Shown one piece after another: positions 8,003 to 21,673 of a DNA stretch of 64,000 bases (within the stretch, counting starts at the first letter, position 1; each line of letters opens with the position of its first letter). Made by a program: the position numbers and the translations under genes. Source of the DNA: WLMZ01 sp963732585 (GTDB lineage: Bacteria > Actinomycetota > Acidimicrobiia > Acidimicrobiales > Ilumatobacteraceae); assembly GCA_963732585.1 (NCBI GenBank), contig CAVSZY010000003.1, positions 620,001 to 684,000 of the forward strand, read 5' to 3'. The notes beneath the pieces are model-generated. The model made no database searches and was not told the origin of the DNA. It saw only the letters and a program-made list of their open reading frames with translations.

Positions 8003-9426
8003 ACACCGCAGGGGATCCGACCCCGGGCGCGGCCACCTCCGATGATGCCAAGACCCTGTGGCATGGCCGCTTTGAGGGCGGACCGGCGGCGGAGCTGATG
8101 GCCTACACCGAGAGCTTGTCGTTCGATCGCCGATTGTGGCGAGAAGACATCGACGGGTCGCGCGCCCACGTCGCTGGCCTTCTGCAAGGTCAGATTCTGA
8201 CCGTGATCGAGCACGACGCGATCATCGCCGCGCTCGATCAGGTTGAAACCGAGATGGCATCGTCGACGTTCGGCTTTGTCGCCAGCGACGAAGACATCCA
8301 CACGGCCGTGGAACGCCGCGTCACCGAGTTGGCCGGCCCGGCGGGCGGCAAACTGCACACCGGGCGCAGCCGCAACGACCAATCGGCGACCGATCTTCGC
8401 TTGTGGTGCAAAAAGCAGGTGCGCGAGATCGCCTCCCGGGTCATCGAACTGCAACAGGTGCTCTTGGATCGGGCGATCGCCGCCGGGGCGACGTATCTCC
8501 CCGGCTACACGCACATGCAACGGGCCCAGCCGGTGCTGTTGGCTCATCATTTGCTGGCCCATGCGTGGGCCTTTGGTCGCGACGTCGATCGGCTTCTGGC
8601 TACCTATCAACGGCTCGACGTTTCCCCGCTCGGCGCCGGAGCGTTGGCAGGCTCATCGCTGCCGCTCGACCCGGTGTTCACCGCCGATCAGCTCGGTTTC
8701 GCCAGGGTCTTCGACAACTCGCTTGACGCCGTCGGCTCTCGCGACCACATCGCCGAGCTGCTCTTCGATTTGACGATGGTCGGGATCAACCTGTCGCGCC
8801 TCGGCGAGGAGTGGGTGTTGTGGACCACGGAGGAGTTCGGGTTCGCCCGGCTCGACGACGGTTACGCCACGGGCTCGTCGATGCTCCCGCAAAAGAAGAA
8901 CCCTGACATCGCCGAACTGGCCCGAGGTAAGGCCGGGCGGATCATCGGCAACCTCACCGGCTTCCTGGCGACGATGAAGGGGCTGCCGTTGAGTTACAAC
9001 CGCGATTACCAGGAAGACAAAGAGCCGCTGTTTGATGCCGCCGACCAGATTCGTCTGGCGCTCGGCGCGATCACCGGGATGATCGCCACCGCCACGTTCA
9101 ACACTGAGCGGATGCAGGCCGCAGCAGACAGCGAAACGTCGTCGGCAACCGACCTCGCCGAGTGGCTGGTGCGCGCTGGCATGCCCTTCCGCGAGGCGCA
9201 TGCCGTCGTCGGCGCGCTGGTGCGGGCCACCCTCGCTGGTGACGGTGCGTTGCGTGATTTGGTGACAGCTCACCCCGCCCTCGGCCCCGATGCAGCCGCG
9301 CTTGTTCGGCCGGGGGTCTCGGTCACGCAGCGCACCACCCGTGGCGGGGCGGGGCCCGGGCCGGTGGCCGAACAGGTGCAGGCCTTTCGCGCTGCGCTGC
9401 AGCGCTGGCGAGATCTCGTCGGTTGA
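7999..9426 (+). CDS. argH: Argininosuccinate lyase
   Basis: This enzyme cleaves argininosuccinate to arginine and fumarate, the last step of the pathway. It has 475 residues. The aspartase/fumarase superfamily signature GSSMLPQKKNPD is present near residue 293, and HTGRSRNDQSATDLRLW and TYLPGYTHMQRAQPV mark the substrate site. It starts 4 nt inside argR. argG, which normally precedes argH, is not in this operon. The stop overlaps a TTG start of the next gene (TTGA), extending the coupled run. Confidence 0.96.
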   Translation: MNTAGDPTPGAATSDDAKTLWHGRFEGGPAAELMAYTESLSFDRRLWREDIDGSRAHVAGLLQGQILTVIEHDAIIAALDQVETEMASSTFGFVASDEDIHTAVERRVTELAGPAGGKLHTGRSRNDQSATDLRLWCKKQVREIASRVIELQQVLLDRAIAAGATYLPGYTHMQRAQPVLLAHHLLAHAWAFGRDVDRLLATYQRLDVSPLGAGALAGSSLPLDPVFTADQLGFARVFDNSLDAVGSRDHIAELLFDLTMVGINLSRLGEEWVLWTTEEFGFARLDDGYATGSSMLPQKKNPDIAELARGKAGRIIGNLTGFLATMKGLPLSYNRDYQEDKEPLFDAADQIRLALGAITGMIATATFNTERMQAAADSETSSATDLAEWLVRAGMPFREAHAVVGALVRATLAGDGALRDLVTAHPALGPDAAALVRPGVSVTQRTTRGGAGPGPVAEQVQAFRAALQRWRDLVG

Positions 9427-9980
9427 GCCCAACCGTTATCGACCGACGGCTACTCGGGGCCGATGCCACCGAGGTGGCCCCGCTGCTGCTCAACAAGCTG
9501 CTGGTGGTCGCAGAGTGCACCGGGCGCATCATCGAGACCGAGGCCTATACCGCTGACGATCCAGCGAGCCACTCGTTCCGTGGAATCACCTCGCGCAACC
9601 GGGCCATGTTCGCTGAGCCGGGCCACCTCTACGTCTATCGCATCTATGGCATGCATTGGTGTGCCAACGTCGTCACCGGCGCGCTCGGCGATGGCCAGGC
9701 AGTGCTGCTTCGCGGGGTCACCCCGCTCGCTGGGCAACCGCTGATGGCCGCGCGGCGAGGGCGGCTGAATGGTCTGGCCGACGGGCCCGGCAAGTTATGC
9801 CAGGCATTTGCCATCGATGGTGGCGACGATGGAGTCGACCTCTGTCGTGACGATGCCCGCGTGCGCCTGCTCGACGACGGTGTTGACCCGCCGAGCGCGC
9901 CAACGATCACCCGGCGAATCGGGATCAGCGTCGGGCGCGAGCTGATGAGACGGTGGCTGGTGCCCACAAATGCGCGCTGA
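9423..9980 (+). CDS. mpg: DNA-3-methyladenine glycosylase (Aag/Mpg family)
   Basis: This base-excision repair enzyme removes alkylated purines from DNA. It has 185 residues, typical for bacterial AAG-type enzymes. Family motifs are GRIIETEAY with the catalytic glutamate, DPASHSFRGITSRNRAMF, YVYRIYGMHWCANVV, and DGPGKLCQAFAI. A TTG start is chosen because it gives a 4-nt overlap with the argH stop and fits the conserved N-terminus. The coupling puts a repair enzyme under the arginine promoter, as seen in some actinobacteria. Confidence 0.9.
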   Translation: MSPTVIDRRLLGADATEVAPLLLNKLLVVAECTGRIIETEAYTADDPASHSFRGITSRNRAMFAEPGHLYVYRIYGMHWCANVVTGALGDGQAVLLRGVTPLAGQPLMAARRGRLNGLADGPGKLCQAFAIDGGDDGVDLCRDDARVRLLDDGVDPPSAPTITRRIGISVGRELMRRWLVPTNAR

Positions 9981-10010
9981 TTGCCGAGGCTGGGCTGGCA
10001 ACATAGACGA

Positions 10011-11474
10011 ATGGATTTGTTAGCCGATCTCGATGCCCGCGGGCTGATACAAGATTCGACCGACCGCGCGGCGCTCGCCGCCCGGCTCAGCGCTGGCCCG
10101 ATCGGTGTCTACGTCGGGTTTGATCCAACAGCCGATTCGTTGCACGTCGGCCACCTCGTGGGCCAGCTCTATCTGCGCCGCTTTCAGCTTGCTGGGCACC
10201 GCCCGGTGGCGCTGGCCGGCGGCGCCACCGGAATGGTCGGTGATCCTTCCGGGCGCAGCGAGGAGCGCAACCTGCTCGATCTCGACACACTGCGCTACAA
10301 CGTGTCGCGCATCGAGTCCCAGCTGCAGCGGTTGCTCGACTTTTCCTCGGGCAGCTTTCAGGCGCGGCTGGTGAACAACGCCGATTGGACCGAACCGATC
10401 GGTGTGCTCGATTTTCTGCGCGATGTCGGCAAGTACATCACGGTCAATCAAATGCTGGCCAAGGATTCGGTGCGCAGCCGCCTAAATAGCGAGAGCGGAC
10501 TGTCGTTTACCGAGTTCAGCTACTCGTTGCTGCAAGCCAACGACTTCCGCTACCTCTACGCCAACTACGGCGTCGAGTTGCAGGCCGGCGGCTCCGATCA
10601 GTGGGGCAACATCGTCGCCGGCGTCGATCTCATCCGCCGCAGTGCGGGCAAGACGGCGTTTGCCATGACCCATCCCTTGGTCACAAAGGCCGACGGCAGC
10701 AAGTTCGGCAAATCAGCGTCGGGAGCGGTGTGGCTCGATCCCGAGAAGACCTCGCCGTACCAGTTCCGCCAGTTCTGGGTGCAGGTCGACGACGTCATGG
10801 CAGCGCGCTACCTGATGATGTTTTCACTGATTCCGACGTCTGAACTCGCTGCGTTGATCGCCGAGCATGAGGGCGAGCCCCATCGCCGCCTCGCGCAGCG
10901 CGCGCTGGCCGACGAGCTGACGGCGCTCGTCCACGGTGCCGAGGTGTTGGAGACCACCCGCCAAACAGCCGAGTTGCTCTTTGGCGGCGACCCGCTGGGC
11001 GCATCGCTGGAGATATTGGCGGCGATCGCCCGAGAGATTCCGTCGTCGAGGTTCACACGAGACGAACATCAGGGCATTGCCGAACTCTTGGTTGCGACTG
11101 GGTTGGCGACATCCCTTGGAGATGCTCGCCGAACCCTGCAACAGGCTGGTTTTCGAGCAAATGGTGTACCCATCGCGGTGGATGCATCACTGGCTGACGT
11201 AACACTGCTCCACGAGCGGTATGTCCTGCTCAGACGAGGGCACCAAGGCCGATGGCAGCAAGTTCGGCAAATCGGTGGGCGGCGCGGTGTGGCTGGATCC
11301 GACGATGACGTCGCCGTATCAGTTCCGCCAGTTCTGGATGCAAGTCGACGACTCGATCGTGGGTCGGTACCTGTCGATGTTCTCGCTGCGCACGGTGGAG
11401 GAGATTGCCGGCATAGTCGATCAGCAGGCGGCGACGCCAGAGCGGCGGGTGGCGCAACGCGTGTTAGCCGATGA
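10011..11474 (+). CDS. tyrS: Tyrosyl-tRNA synthetase with aberrant C-terminus
   Basis: TyrS charges tRNA-Tyr. The ATG at 10011 is chosen because the next residues (MDLLADLDARGLIQ) fit the family. The open frame extends upstream only as far as 9981. The class I motifs are PTADSLHVGHL (HIGH) and KFGKS (KMSKS), followed by an S4 RNA-binding domain with ARRTLQQAGFRANGVP. The normal ending after HERYVLLRRG is lost. From about 11240 the sequence switches to a second, diverged tyrS 3' half in another frame, so this frame runs on for about 78 unrelated residues to 11474. The catalytic and S4 domains are intact. Whether the tail is real depends on whether the junction is biological or an assembly chimera. 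Confidence 0.85.
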   Translation: MDLLADLDARGLIQDSTDRAALAARLSAGPIGVYVGFDPTADSLHVGHLVGQLYLRRFQLAGHRPVALAGGATGMVGDPSGRSEERNLLDLDTLRYNVSRIESQLQRLLDFSSGSFQARLVNNADWTEPIGVLDFLRDVGKYITVNQMLAKDSVRSRLNSESGLSFTEFSYSLLQANDFRYLYANYGVELQAGGSDQWGNIVAGVDLIRRSAGKTAFAMTHPLVTKADGSKFGKSASGAVWLDPEKTSPYQFRQFWVQVDDVMAARYLMMFSLIPTSELAALIAEHEGEPHRRLAQRALADELTALVHGAEVLETTRQTAELLFGGDPLGASLEILAAIAREIPSSRFTRDEHQGIAELLVATGLATSLGDARRTLQQAGFRANGVPIAVDASLADVTLLHERYVLLRRGHQGRWQQVRQIGGRRGVAGSDDDVAVSVPPVLDASRRLDRGSVPVDVLAAHGGGDCRHSRSAGGDARAAGGATRVSR

Positions 11475-11834
11475 ACTCACCGGGCTCGTGCACGGCACCG
11501 ATGTGCTGGCGGCTGTCAGCGCGGCAAGCGATGTTGCTCTTTGGTGGAGACCCACTGCTTGCCTCTGAGGAGGCGATCGCTGCCGTACTGCGCGAGATCC
11601 CCTCCAGTGCCATGTCCGGAGCGGAAATGGGCGATACGGCCGAAGTGCTGGTGCGTTGCGGGCTCGCTGCGTCGAAAGGTGAAGCGCGGCGGGTTCTCGA
11701 GCAGGGCGGATACCGCGTCAACGGTCAGCCGCTAGACGACGAACACCCTGCTCATCGACCATGCACGCTTGCACGGCCGATACCTACTGATGAGACGGGG
11801 CAAGACGAACTACAACCTTGTCGAAATTTCCTGA
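11240..11834 (+). pseudogene. Diverged 3' half of a second tyrS gene
   Basis: The sequence starts just before a second KMSKS region (TKADGSKFGKSVGGAVWLDP) and reads to the true TyrS end (HARLHGRYLLMRRGKTNYNL, then VEIS and TGA at 11832-11834). It is clearly homologous to the same part of the upstream tyrS but only about 55% identical by eye, so it is not a recent copy. Two +1 shifts are needed, near 11520 and near 11740, to follow the frame. The N-terminal catalytic half is missing. It may be the remains of the original tyrS after replacement, or the joint of a chimeric assembly. Confidence 0.75.
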
Positions 11835-12162
11835 CCAACAGGTTGTGGTTTGACGCCACCCAGGGTTAGTATCAATACCCGCTTCGGGATGCCGATTACG
11901 GCCCCGAAAGCGACACCAACACCGCAAGGTGAGTGTCGCATGAGCTACGGCTCCTTGAAAACGGAAGAGAAGACTGAACAATAGTGCGGGCAGCACGTCG
12001 CCTAGAGCGATGGAGCTGCTTGTCAATTCCGACCAGAAACATGATTTCTGGTCAGCTAGTAAGTAAACAAAAGAGCAGGACGTAGTGCACGGTATCGAGG
12101 TATTTCCCCTCGGTAGCGCTACGGCTCTCAAACGAACGAAGCTCAAGCAATTGAGCAAGTTC
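11835..12162 (+). promoter_or_regulatory. rRNA operon leader and promoter region
   Basis: This is 328 bp of non-coding DNA before 16S. A weak promoter candidate is TTGACG at 11850-11855 with a poor -10 (CAATAC or TAGTAT) around 11867-11878. Three hairpins follow: GCGACAC/GTGTCGC (11910-11939), a perfect GACCAGAAA/TTTCTGGTC (12031-12053, 5-nt loop), and GCTCAA/TTGAGC (12141-12156). TAGTGCAC at 12083-12090 pairs with GTGCACTA at 13752-13759 downstream of 16S and is probably part of the 16S processing stem. The promoter assignment is tentative. Confidence 0.5.
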
Positions 12163-17043
<4,881 letters not shown>

Positions 17044-17108
17044 TTACAAATAGCTCGTGCTTGCTCTGGAGTCCTTGAGAGTCGCTTCGCGACATCATTG
17101 ACACAAGA

Positions 17109-17226
<118 letters not shown>

Positions 17227-17235
17227 TTATCTCTC

Positions 17236-17275
17236 ACCAACCCCCCAGCATCTGCTGGGGGGTTGGTGCGTTTTT
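17236..17275 (+). terminator. rrn operon intrinsic terminator
   Basis: A perfect 15-bp inverted repeat ACCAACCCCCCAGCA / TGCTGGGGGGTTGGT (17236-17250 and 17253-17267) is followed by GCGTTTTT. A very GC-rich stem plus T-run ten bases past 5S makes this a strong Rho-independent terminator. Confidence 0.92.
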
Positions 17276-17323
17276 CTTGTCGATTTCCCCGTTCGGGCTC
17301 CATCGCGCCTAGCCTTGGATGTC

Positions 17324-18263
17324 ATGCCTGCAGTCCCTCGTCCTCGCCCGCGCCCCGGATCTTCTCCTCGTGGCGGATCTCCTCGTGGAGGTGATCGGGC
17401 GCAAATGCCACCCCGGCCGCCAGAGACGACGGCGACCCGCCGCGCCGCCGAGATCAAGGCCAGGCGTCGCGCCGCGGAGGAAGAAGGCTTCGTTCGCCCT
17501 GTTAAGGGCACCAACGACGAGAGGGCGACGGTCGATTGGGTTGACGATGGACCGCTCGATGCCGAGATCGCTGGCCGACGCGGAGGGCCGGTCGTCGAAG
17601 AGCGAGATCGGCGGCGTGGCGACCCTGACAAGCTCGATCCCGGCTGGGTGGAAGAGGTCGCGCGCGAGGCTCGACTCGAACACCACGGCGCGCTACACCG
17701 AGCGGCTGCTGAGCGCGACGGAGGCCTTGGAGCGAGCCCGTTTCGGTGATGCCCTGCGGATGATCAAGCCTGTACTGAAGAACTTGCCCAATGTCGGGTC
17801 GGCCCATGAAGTAGCTGGCTTCGCTCTCTATGGGCTCGGCAAGTGGCGCGAGGCGGCAGCGGAGTTGGAACAGGCCCGCACCCTTCGTCCGTCGCCGGAG
17901 CAACTGCCGGCGCTGGCCGACTGCTACCGGGCGATGCGCCGCTTTCGCGAGGTCGAGGCGGTATGGCTGGAGATCCGGGAAACATCGCCAGCACCTGCGG
18001 TGATGGTCGACGGTCGTATCGTCATGGCCGGGGCTTTAGCCGATCAGGGCAACTACCGGGCTGCGATAGAGATGTTGTTGCGGGTCGCCGATGCTCCCAA
18101 GCGGGTGCGCGAGTACCACCTGAAACAGTGGTATGCCTTGGCCGATCTCTACGACCGCTCCGGCGACGTCGTTCGCGCCCGCCGCTTCTTCCAGCGGGTC
18201 GTCGATCACGACCCTCGCTTCGGCGATGTCAGCGACCGCCTGCGCCACGTCGGTCGGCGCTAG
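17324..18263 (+). CDS. Tetratricopeptide-repeat protein (one frameshift)
   Basis: Starts with ATG at 17324. The first about 115 residues are a low-complexity Pro/Arg/Gly head (MPAVPRPRPRPGSSPRGG) and a charged middle (TRRAAEIKARRRAAEEEG). A +1 shift near 17650-17690 is needed to reach the second half, which is a helical-repeat region: ALERARFGDALRMIKPVL, HEVAGFALYGLGKWREAAAE and EQLPALADCYRAMRRFREVE are TPR-like pairs. Such proteins act as scaffolds; no partner can be named. It ends 4 nt inside the convergent DUF1015 gene. The head may be non-native if the shift is an error. Confidence 0.6.
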
Positions 18264-19450
18264 CGCAGCGGGCGTAAGACGAGGCCGGTGCGGAGCTTCG
18301 GGGTGAAGAAGGTGCTCTTTGGGGGCATCAACAGGCCTTCGTCGGCGGTGCGGCGAATCTCGGCGATGCTCACCGGACGAATCAGTACACCGGCGGGGGC
18401 GACATTGGAGCGCAACGCCTGAAGTACGTTGTCGACGCCATGTTGGTAGCTGAGCTCGGCCCCACTGTCGCCAAGCGCATGCTCTAATCGAGCGCTGTCG
18501 AGGTCGCGCACTCCTGCAAAGGCGCCGTGTTTGGGGACGAGGTAGGTGCCTTCGCCGCTCGTGCCTACAAGGCACAGGGCCTGGCGTTCGATGACGGAAC
18601 GGGCGAAACCAGCGTCGACGACGCCAGCCTCGACCAGTTCGAACGAGCGGCTGAGGACGCTGCGCAGCTCACCGAATGACAACCCGGACACCAGCCTGTG
18701 GATGGCGGCGACGCTGAGCTGCTCTTCGATCAACTCGCCGACATAGGTCAATGTCATTTCTGCAGTATCGCCGACGCCAGCGGGGTCGTTGCGCTGTTCG
18801 TCACGGTAGGTGCGGCTGATCGCGTATCGGTGATGACCATCGGCTATGACGACAGCATGTGCCGCTACCAACCCGGAGATCTCGGCGCATCGTTGCGGGT
18901 CGCTGACCCGCTCGACGCTGTGCAGCACACCTTGCTCATCGGTGTATTGACCGAGCGGTTCGCCGCGCTCGCTGAGCAGCGCAGTCAGCCCGGCGGCCAA
19001 AGACAGGCCCCACACCGGGGAGAGGTTGGTCTCGGTGGCTCGGGTGAGGTCGAGTCGGTCGGATTTGGCCTTCGGTGTGGTGCGCTCGTGAGGTAGGACC
19101 CCACCCGCCCCCTCATCGACGACTTCCAACGCACCCAAGACGCCGACCGTCTCTCGTTGCTGACCGGACTCATCGGTGAAGTTCATGCGATAGAGCGTGA
19201 AACTGTCGGCCTCGTCGCCAACCAGCACGCCATCTCTCTGCCAGCACCGCAGCAGCTCGGCAGCCTTGAGGTAGCGACCAGGACCATCGTCCTCCAGCGG
19301 CACATCGATGGCGACGATATTGTGCTCATCCTTGGCCAGGTAATGGCGCACGTCGTCGTCGGACAACACGTCGTACGGCGGCGCGATGAACCTGGAGAGA
19401 TCGTGGTGAGCGGTATACCGAAGGGCGCGGAATGGTTCGAAACGTGGCAC
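18260..19450 (-). CDS. DUF1015 family protein
   Basis: About 396 residues from the GTG at 19450. This start gives VPRFEPFRALRYTAHHDLSR, the usual DUF1015 opening, and places a TACGTT -10-like box 6 nt upstream (leaderless). Family blocks include FIAPPYDVLSDDDVRHYLAK, FTLYRMNFTDESGQQRETVG, HERTTPKAKSDRLDLTRATE, VIADGHHRYAISRTYRDEQR, and LMPPKSTFFTPKLRTGLVLR at the end. Members are called SerC-associated or HAMAP-like conserved proteins and their reaction is not established to my knowledge. It is divergent from the NagD-type gene and convergent with the TPR gene. Confidence 0.88.
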   Translation of the reverse strand: MPRFEPFRALRYTAHHDLSRFIAPPYDVLSDDDVRHYLAKDEHNIVAIDVPLEDDGPGRYLKAAELLRCWQRDGVLVGDEADSFTLYRMNFTDESGQQRETVGVLGALEVVDEGAGGVLPHERTTPKAKSDRLDLTRATETNLSPVWGLSLAAGLTALLSERGEPLGQYTDEQGVLHSVERVSDPQRCAEISGLVAAHAVVIADGHHRYAISRTYRDEQRNDPAGVGDTAEMTLTYVGELIEEQLSVAAIHRLVSGLSFGELRSVLSRSFELVEAGVVDAGFARSVIERQALCLVGTSGEGTYLVPKHGAFAGVRDLDSARLEHALGDSGAELSYQHGVDNVLQALRSNVAPAGVLIRPVSIAEIRRTADEGLLMPPKSTFFTPKLRTGLVLRPLR

Positions 19451-19516
19451 GGCTATAACGTAGCCAGCCAACGCGGGCGATGACACGGCTGCGACGATGT
19501 GATCGGACGACATACG

Positions 19517-20281
19517 ATGGTGCCCCTGCTCTGTGACCTTGACGGCGTCGTCTGGCTTGCCCATCAACCGATTCCCGGTGCGGTCGAGGCGCTCACGGGC
19601 GCGATCGTCCGCCGACGTGAGGTGCTCTTCGTCACCAACAACTCTTCGGCCGAGGTCGCCGAGCAGGAGCGCGCCTTGGCCTCCATCGGCATCGACGCCA
19701 GCGGGCGCGTGGTGACCTCGGCGATGGCTGCGGCGAGGCTGGTGCAGCCCGGCGAGACGGTGCTGGTGGTCGCCGGGCCTGGCGTGGTCGAAGCGGTGTT
19801 AGCGCGTGGCGCGCATCCGCTTCGTGAAGGTGACGCAGATGCGGTGATCGTCGGCTTTCATCGCGATTTTGATTACGAGCGGATGCGCATCGCCAGCGCG
19901 GCCGTGCGCCGCGGGGCCCGTTTGATCGCAACCAACGACGACGCGACGTATCCGACGCCAGATGGCCCGATTCCCGGCGGGGGCGCCATCGTCGCCTCGA
20001 TCGCCGTGGCGACTGGCCAGGCACCGGTAATCGCCGGGAAGCCCCATCAACCGATGGCCGACTTGATTCGCGAGCGGCTCGGGGCCGAGCAGGCGGGCCG
20101 GGCCGTGATGGTCGGCGACCGCCCGGAAACCGACGGGCTTTTCGCCCGTACTCTGGGCTGCCGCTATGCCCAGGTGTGGTCTGGGGTGACAGCGCGGGGA
20201 AGCGTCGTCGAACCCATCCCGGATCTCGTCGGTGACACTGTCGGTGAGATCGTCGCCACCTTGATCAAGGCGGGGGAGTGA
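19517..20281 (+). CDS. HAD-IIA (NagD-type) sugar/aryl phosphatase
   Basis: 254 residues from the ATG at 19517. This is a haloacid-dehalogenase hydrolase with motif I LLCDLDGVVWL near the N-terminus, motif II FVTNNSSAEV, the cap region with IPGGGAIVASIAVATG, a conserved lysine in IAGKPHQPM, and motif IV MVGDRPETDGLFA. It probably dephosphorylates small phosphorylated metabolites such as 2-phosphoglycolate or aryl phosphates. The exact substrate is not readable. The gene ends 19 bp before the phasin-like gene. Confidence 0.85.
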   Translation: MVPLLCDLDGVVWLAHQPIPGAVEALTGAIVRRREVLFVTNNSSAEVAEQERALASIGIDASGRVVTSAMAAARLVQPGETVLVVAGPGVVEAVLARGAHPLREGDADAVIVGFHRDFDYERMRIASAAVRRGARLIATNDDATYPTPDGPIPGGGAIVASIAVATGQAPVIAGKPHQPMADLIRERLGAEQAGRAVMVGDRPETDGLFARTLGCRYAQVWSGVTARGSVVEPIPDLVGDTVGEIVATLIKAGE

Positions 20282-20287
20282 CTTCGC

Positions 20288-20293
20288 TACGCT
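20288..20293 (+). promoter_or_regulatory. -10 box TACGCT, leaderless start of phasin-like gene
   Basis: TACGCT lies 7 nt before the ATG at 20301 and no SD is present. The predicted +1 falls at the start codon, as in argC, tyrA, trpS and others here. No convincing -35 at 17 nt. Confidence 0.45.
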
Positions 20294-20300
20294 GATCGTT

Positions 20301-20906
20301 ATGGCCAGCAACATGCTCAGCAAGTTCATCAGCTCCGGAATGCACATCAGCGAGGTTTCGCAGGGTAAAGCGGAGAAGATCGTCAAGGAATTGGTCAAGG
20401 CCGGCGAGGTGCGCCGCAAGGATGCCGAGTCGACCGTGCAGTCATTGCTGGACCGGGGCCGGGCGACCACCGATCACATTCTGGAGATGGTCCAAGGTGA
20501 GGTTGGACGGCAGTTTGCTGCGCTCGTCGATCGAGTCGAGGCTCTCGAGAACGACCTGGCAGCGGCGCTGAAAGGCAATGCGTCGGCCAAACCGTCTGCT
20601 GCGCCCACCGCTGCGACGGCCCCGCCTGCGAAGGCGACGGCGGCGAAGCCGGTGGCCAAGTCTGCGGCGAAGCCGGTTGAAGCGACCAAGCCGTCCGCGG
20701 TAGCGAAACCGGTCACGGCGAAGCCCAAGACGGTTGCTGCGAAGCCGGTTGCTGCCAAGACGGATGCCAAGGCTGCGCCGATTCGGCGGCCGACGCCGCC
20801 TGCGGCACCGGTGATCAAGCCGGAAACGGCGGCGAAGTTGCGTCGCGGCACCAAGCCAGCGGCGCCGGCGGTCCGCAAGCCAGCCGCGCCGCGCTCGCGT
20901 GGCTAG
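20301..20906 (+). CDS. Phasin-like protein with Ala/Lys/Pro-rich tail
   Basis: 201 residues in two parts. Residues 1-95 are a soluble amphipathic helix domain like poly(3-hydroxyalkanoate) granule phasins of the PhaF/PhaI type (KAEKIVKELVKAGEVRRKDA then VGRQFAALVDRVEALENDLA, a short coiled coil). Residues 96-201 are a repeated K-P-A-A/T segment resembling the histone-H1-like tail of PhaF and AlgP, which binds DNA non-specifically. A role in linking inclusions or proteins to the nucleoid is an inference. It may be co-transcribed with tlyA 8 bp downstream. Confidence 0.65.
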   Translation: MASNMLSKFISSGMHISEVSQGKAEKIVKELVKAGEVRRKDAESTVQSLLDRGRATTDHILEMVQGEVGRQFAALVDRVEALENDLAAALKGNASAKPSAAPTAATAPPAKATAAKPVAKSAAKPVEATKPSAVAKPVTAKPKTVAAKPVAAKTDAKAAPIRRPTPPAAPVIKPETAAKLRRGTKPAAPAVRKPAAPRSRG

Positions 20907-20914
20907 CGACCGCG

Positions 20915-21673
20915 TTGAGCCGTCGGCGAAGACTCGACGCCGAGTTGTTGCGGCGCGATCTGGCACCGAGTCGCTCGATTGCTGTCGAGTTGATCGAGCT
21001 TGGCCGCTGCCTGGTCAACGGCGCGGTCGCCGACAAAGCGTCTCGTCAGGTAGATCCGGGCGATGCGATCGTCATCCAGGGCCCGGCGCAACGTTTTGTA
21101 TCCCGCGGTGGTGAAAAGCTGGCGGCCGCGCTCGAGGCGTTCGCCCTCGACGTCCATGGCCTGTTCGCCCTCGACGCCGGGGCGTCGACCGGAGGGTTTA
21201 CCGACTGCCTGTTGCAAGCCGGCGCAGCGCGCATCGCCGCTGTCGATGTCGGGCACGGGCAGCTGCATCCGAAGATCCGCAACGACGCTCGGGTGCTGGT
21301 GCGTGAACGGTTGAATATCCGCGCCCTGACAGCACGGGACATCGACGGCCCTGTCGATCTCGTTGTCGCCGATCTGTCGTTCATTTCGCTCGACCGGGTG
21401 ATCGCCGCCTTGATCGCCATAGCGACACCCGGCGCACCGATGATCCTGCTCGTCAAGCCGCAATTTGAGGCCGGGCGCAGCGAGGTGGCCAAGGCCAAAG
21501 GGGTGATCAAAGATCCGGAGATCCACGAGCGAATTCGCGCCGAGGTCGAACAAATGCTCCTCGATCACGGATGTCAGGCGATCGCCTGGATAGATTCGCC
21601 GATCATGGGCGCCGAAGGAAATCGCGAATTTCTGGTGCATGCGCGCACCCCCGTCGAGGCGACAGCGCCGTGA
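20915..21673 (+). CDS. tlyA: TlyA family rRNA 2'-O-methyltransferase
   Basis: 252 residues. TlyA proteins methylate 16S and/or 23S rRNA at cytidines, and in mycobacteria loss gives capreomycin resistance. The N-terminal S4 domain (RRLDAELLRRDLAPSRS to VNGAV) is followed by an FtsJ/RrmJ-type methyltransferase: ALDAGASTGGFTDCLLQAGA is the SAM loop, then VVADLSFISLDRV and LVKPQFEAGRSEVAKAKGV. TTG start chosen for the S4 alignment. The stop overlaps the nadK GTG by 4 nt. Confidence 0.92.
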   Translation: MSRRRRLDAELLRRDLAPSRSIAVELIELGRCLVNGAVADKASRQVDPGDAIVIQGPAQRFVSRGGEKLAAALEAFALDVHGLFALDAGASTGGFTDCLLQAGAARIAAVDVGHGQLHPKIRNDARVLVRERLNIRALTARDIDGPVDLVVADLSFISLDRVIAALIAIATPGAPMILLVKPQFEAGRSEVAKAKGVIKDPEIHERIRAEVEQMLLDHGCQAIAWIDSPIMGAEGNREFLVHARTPVEATAP

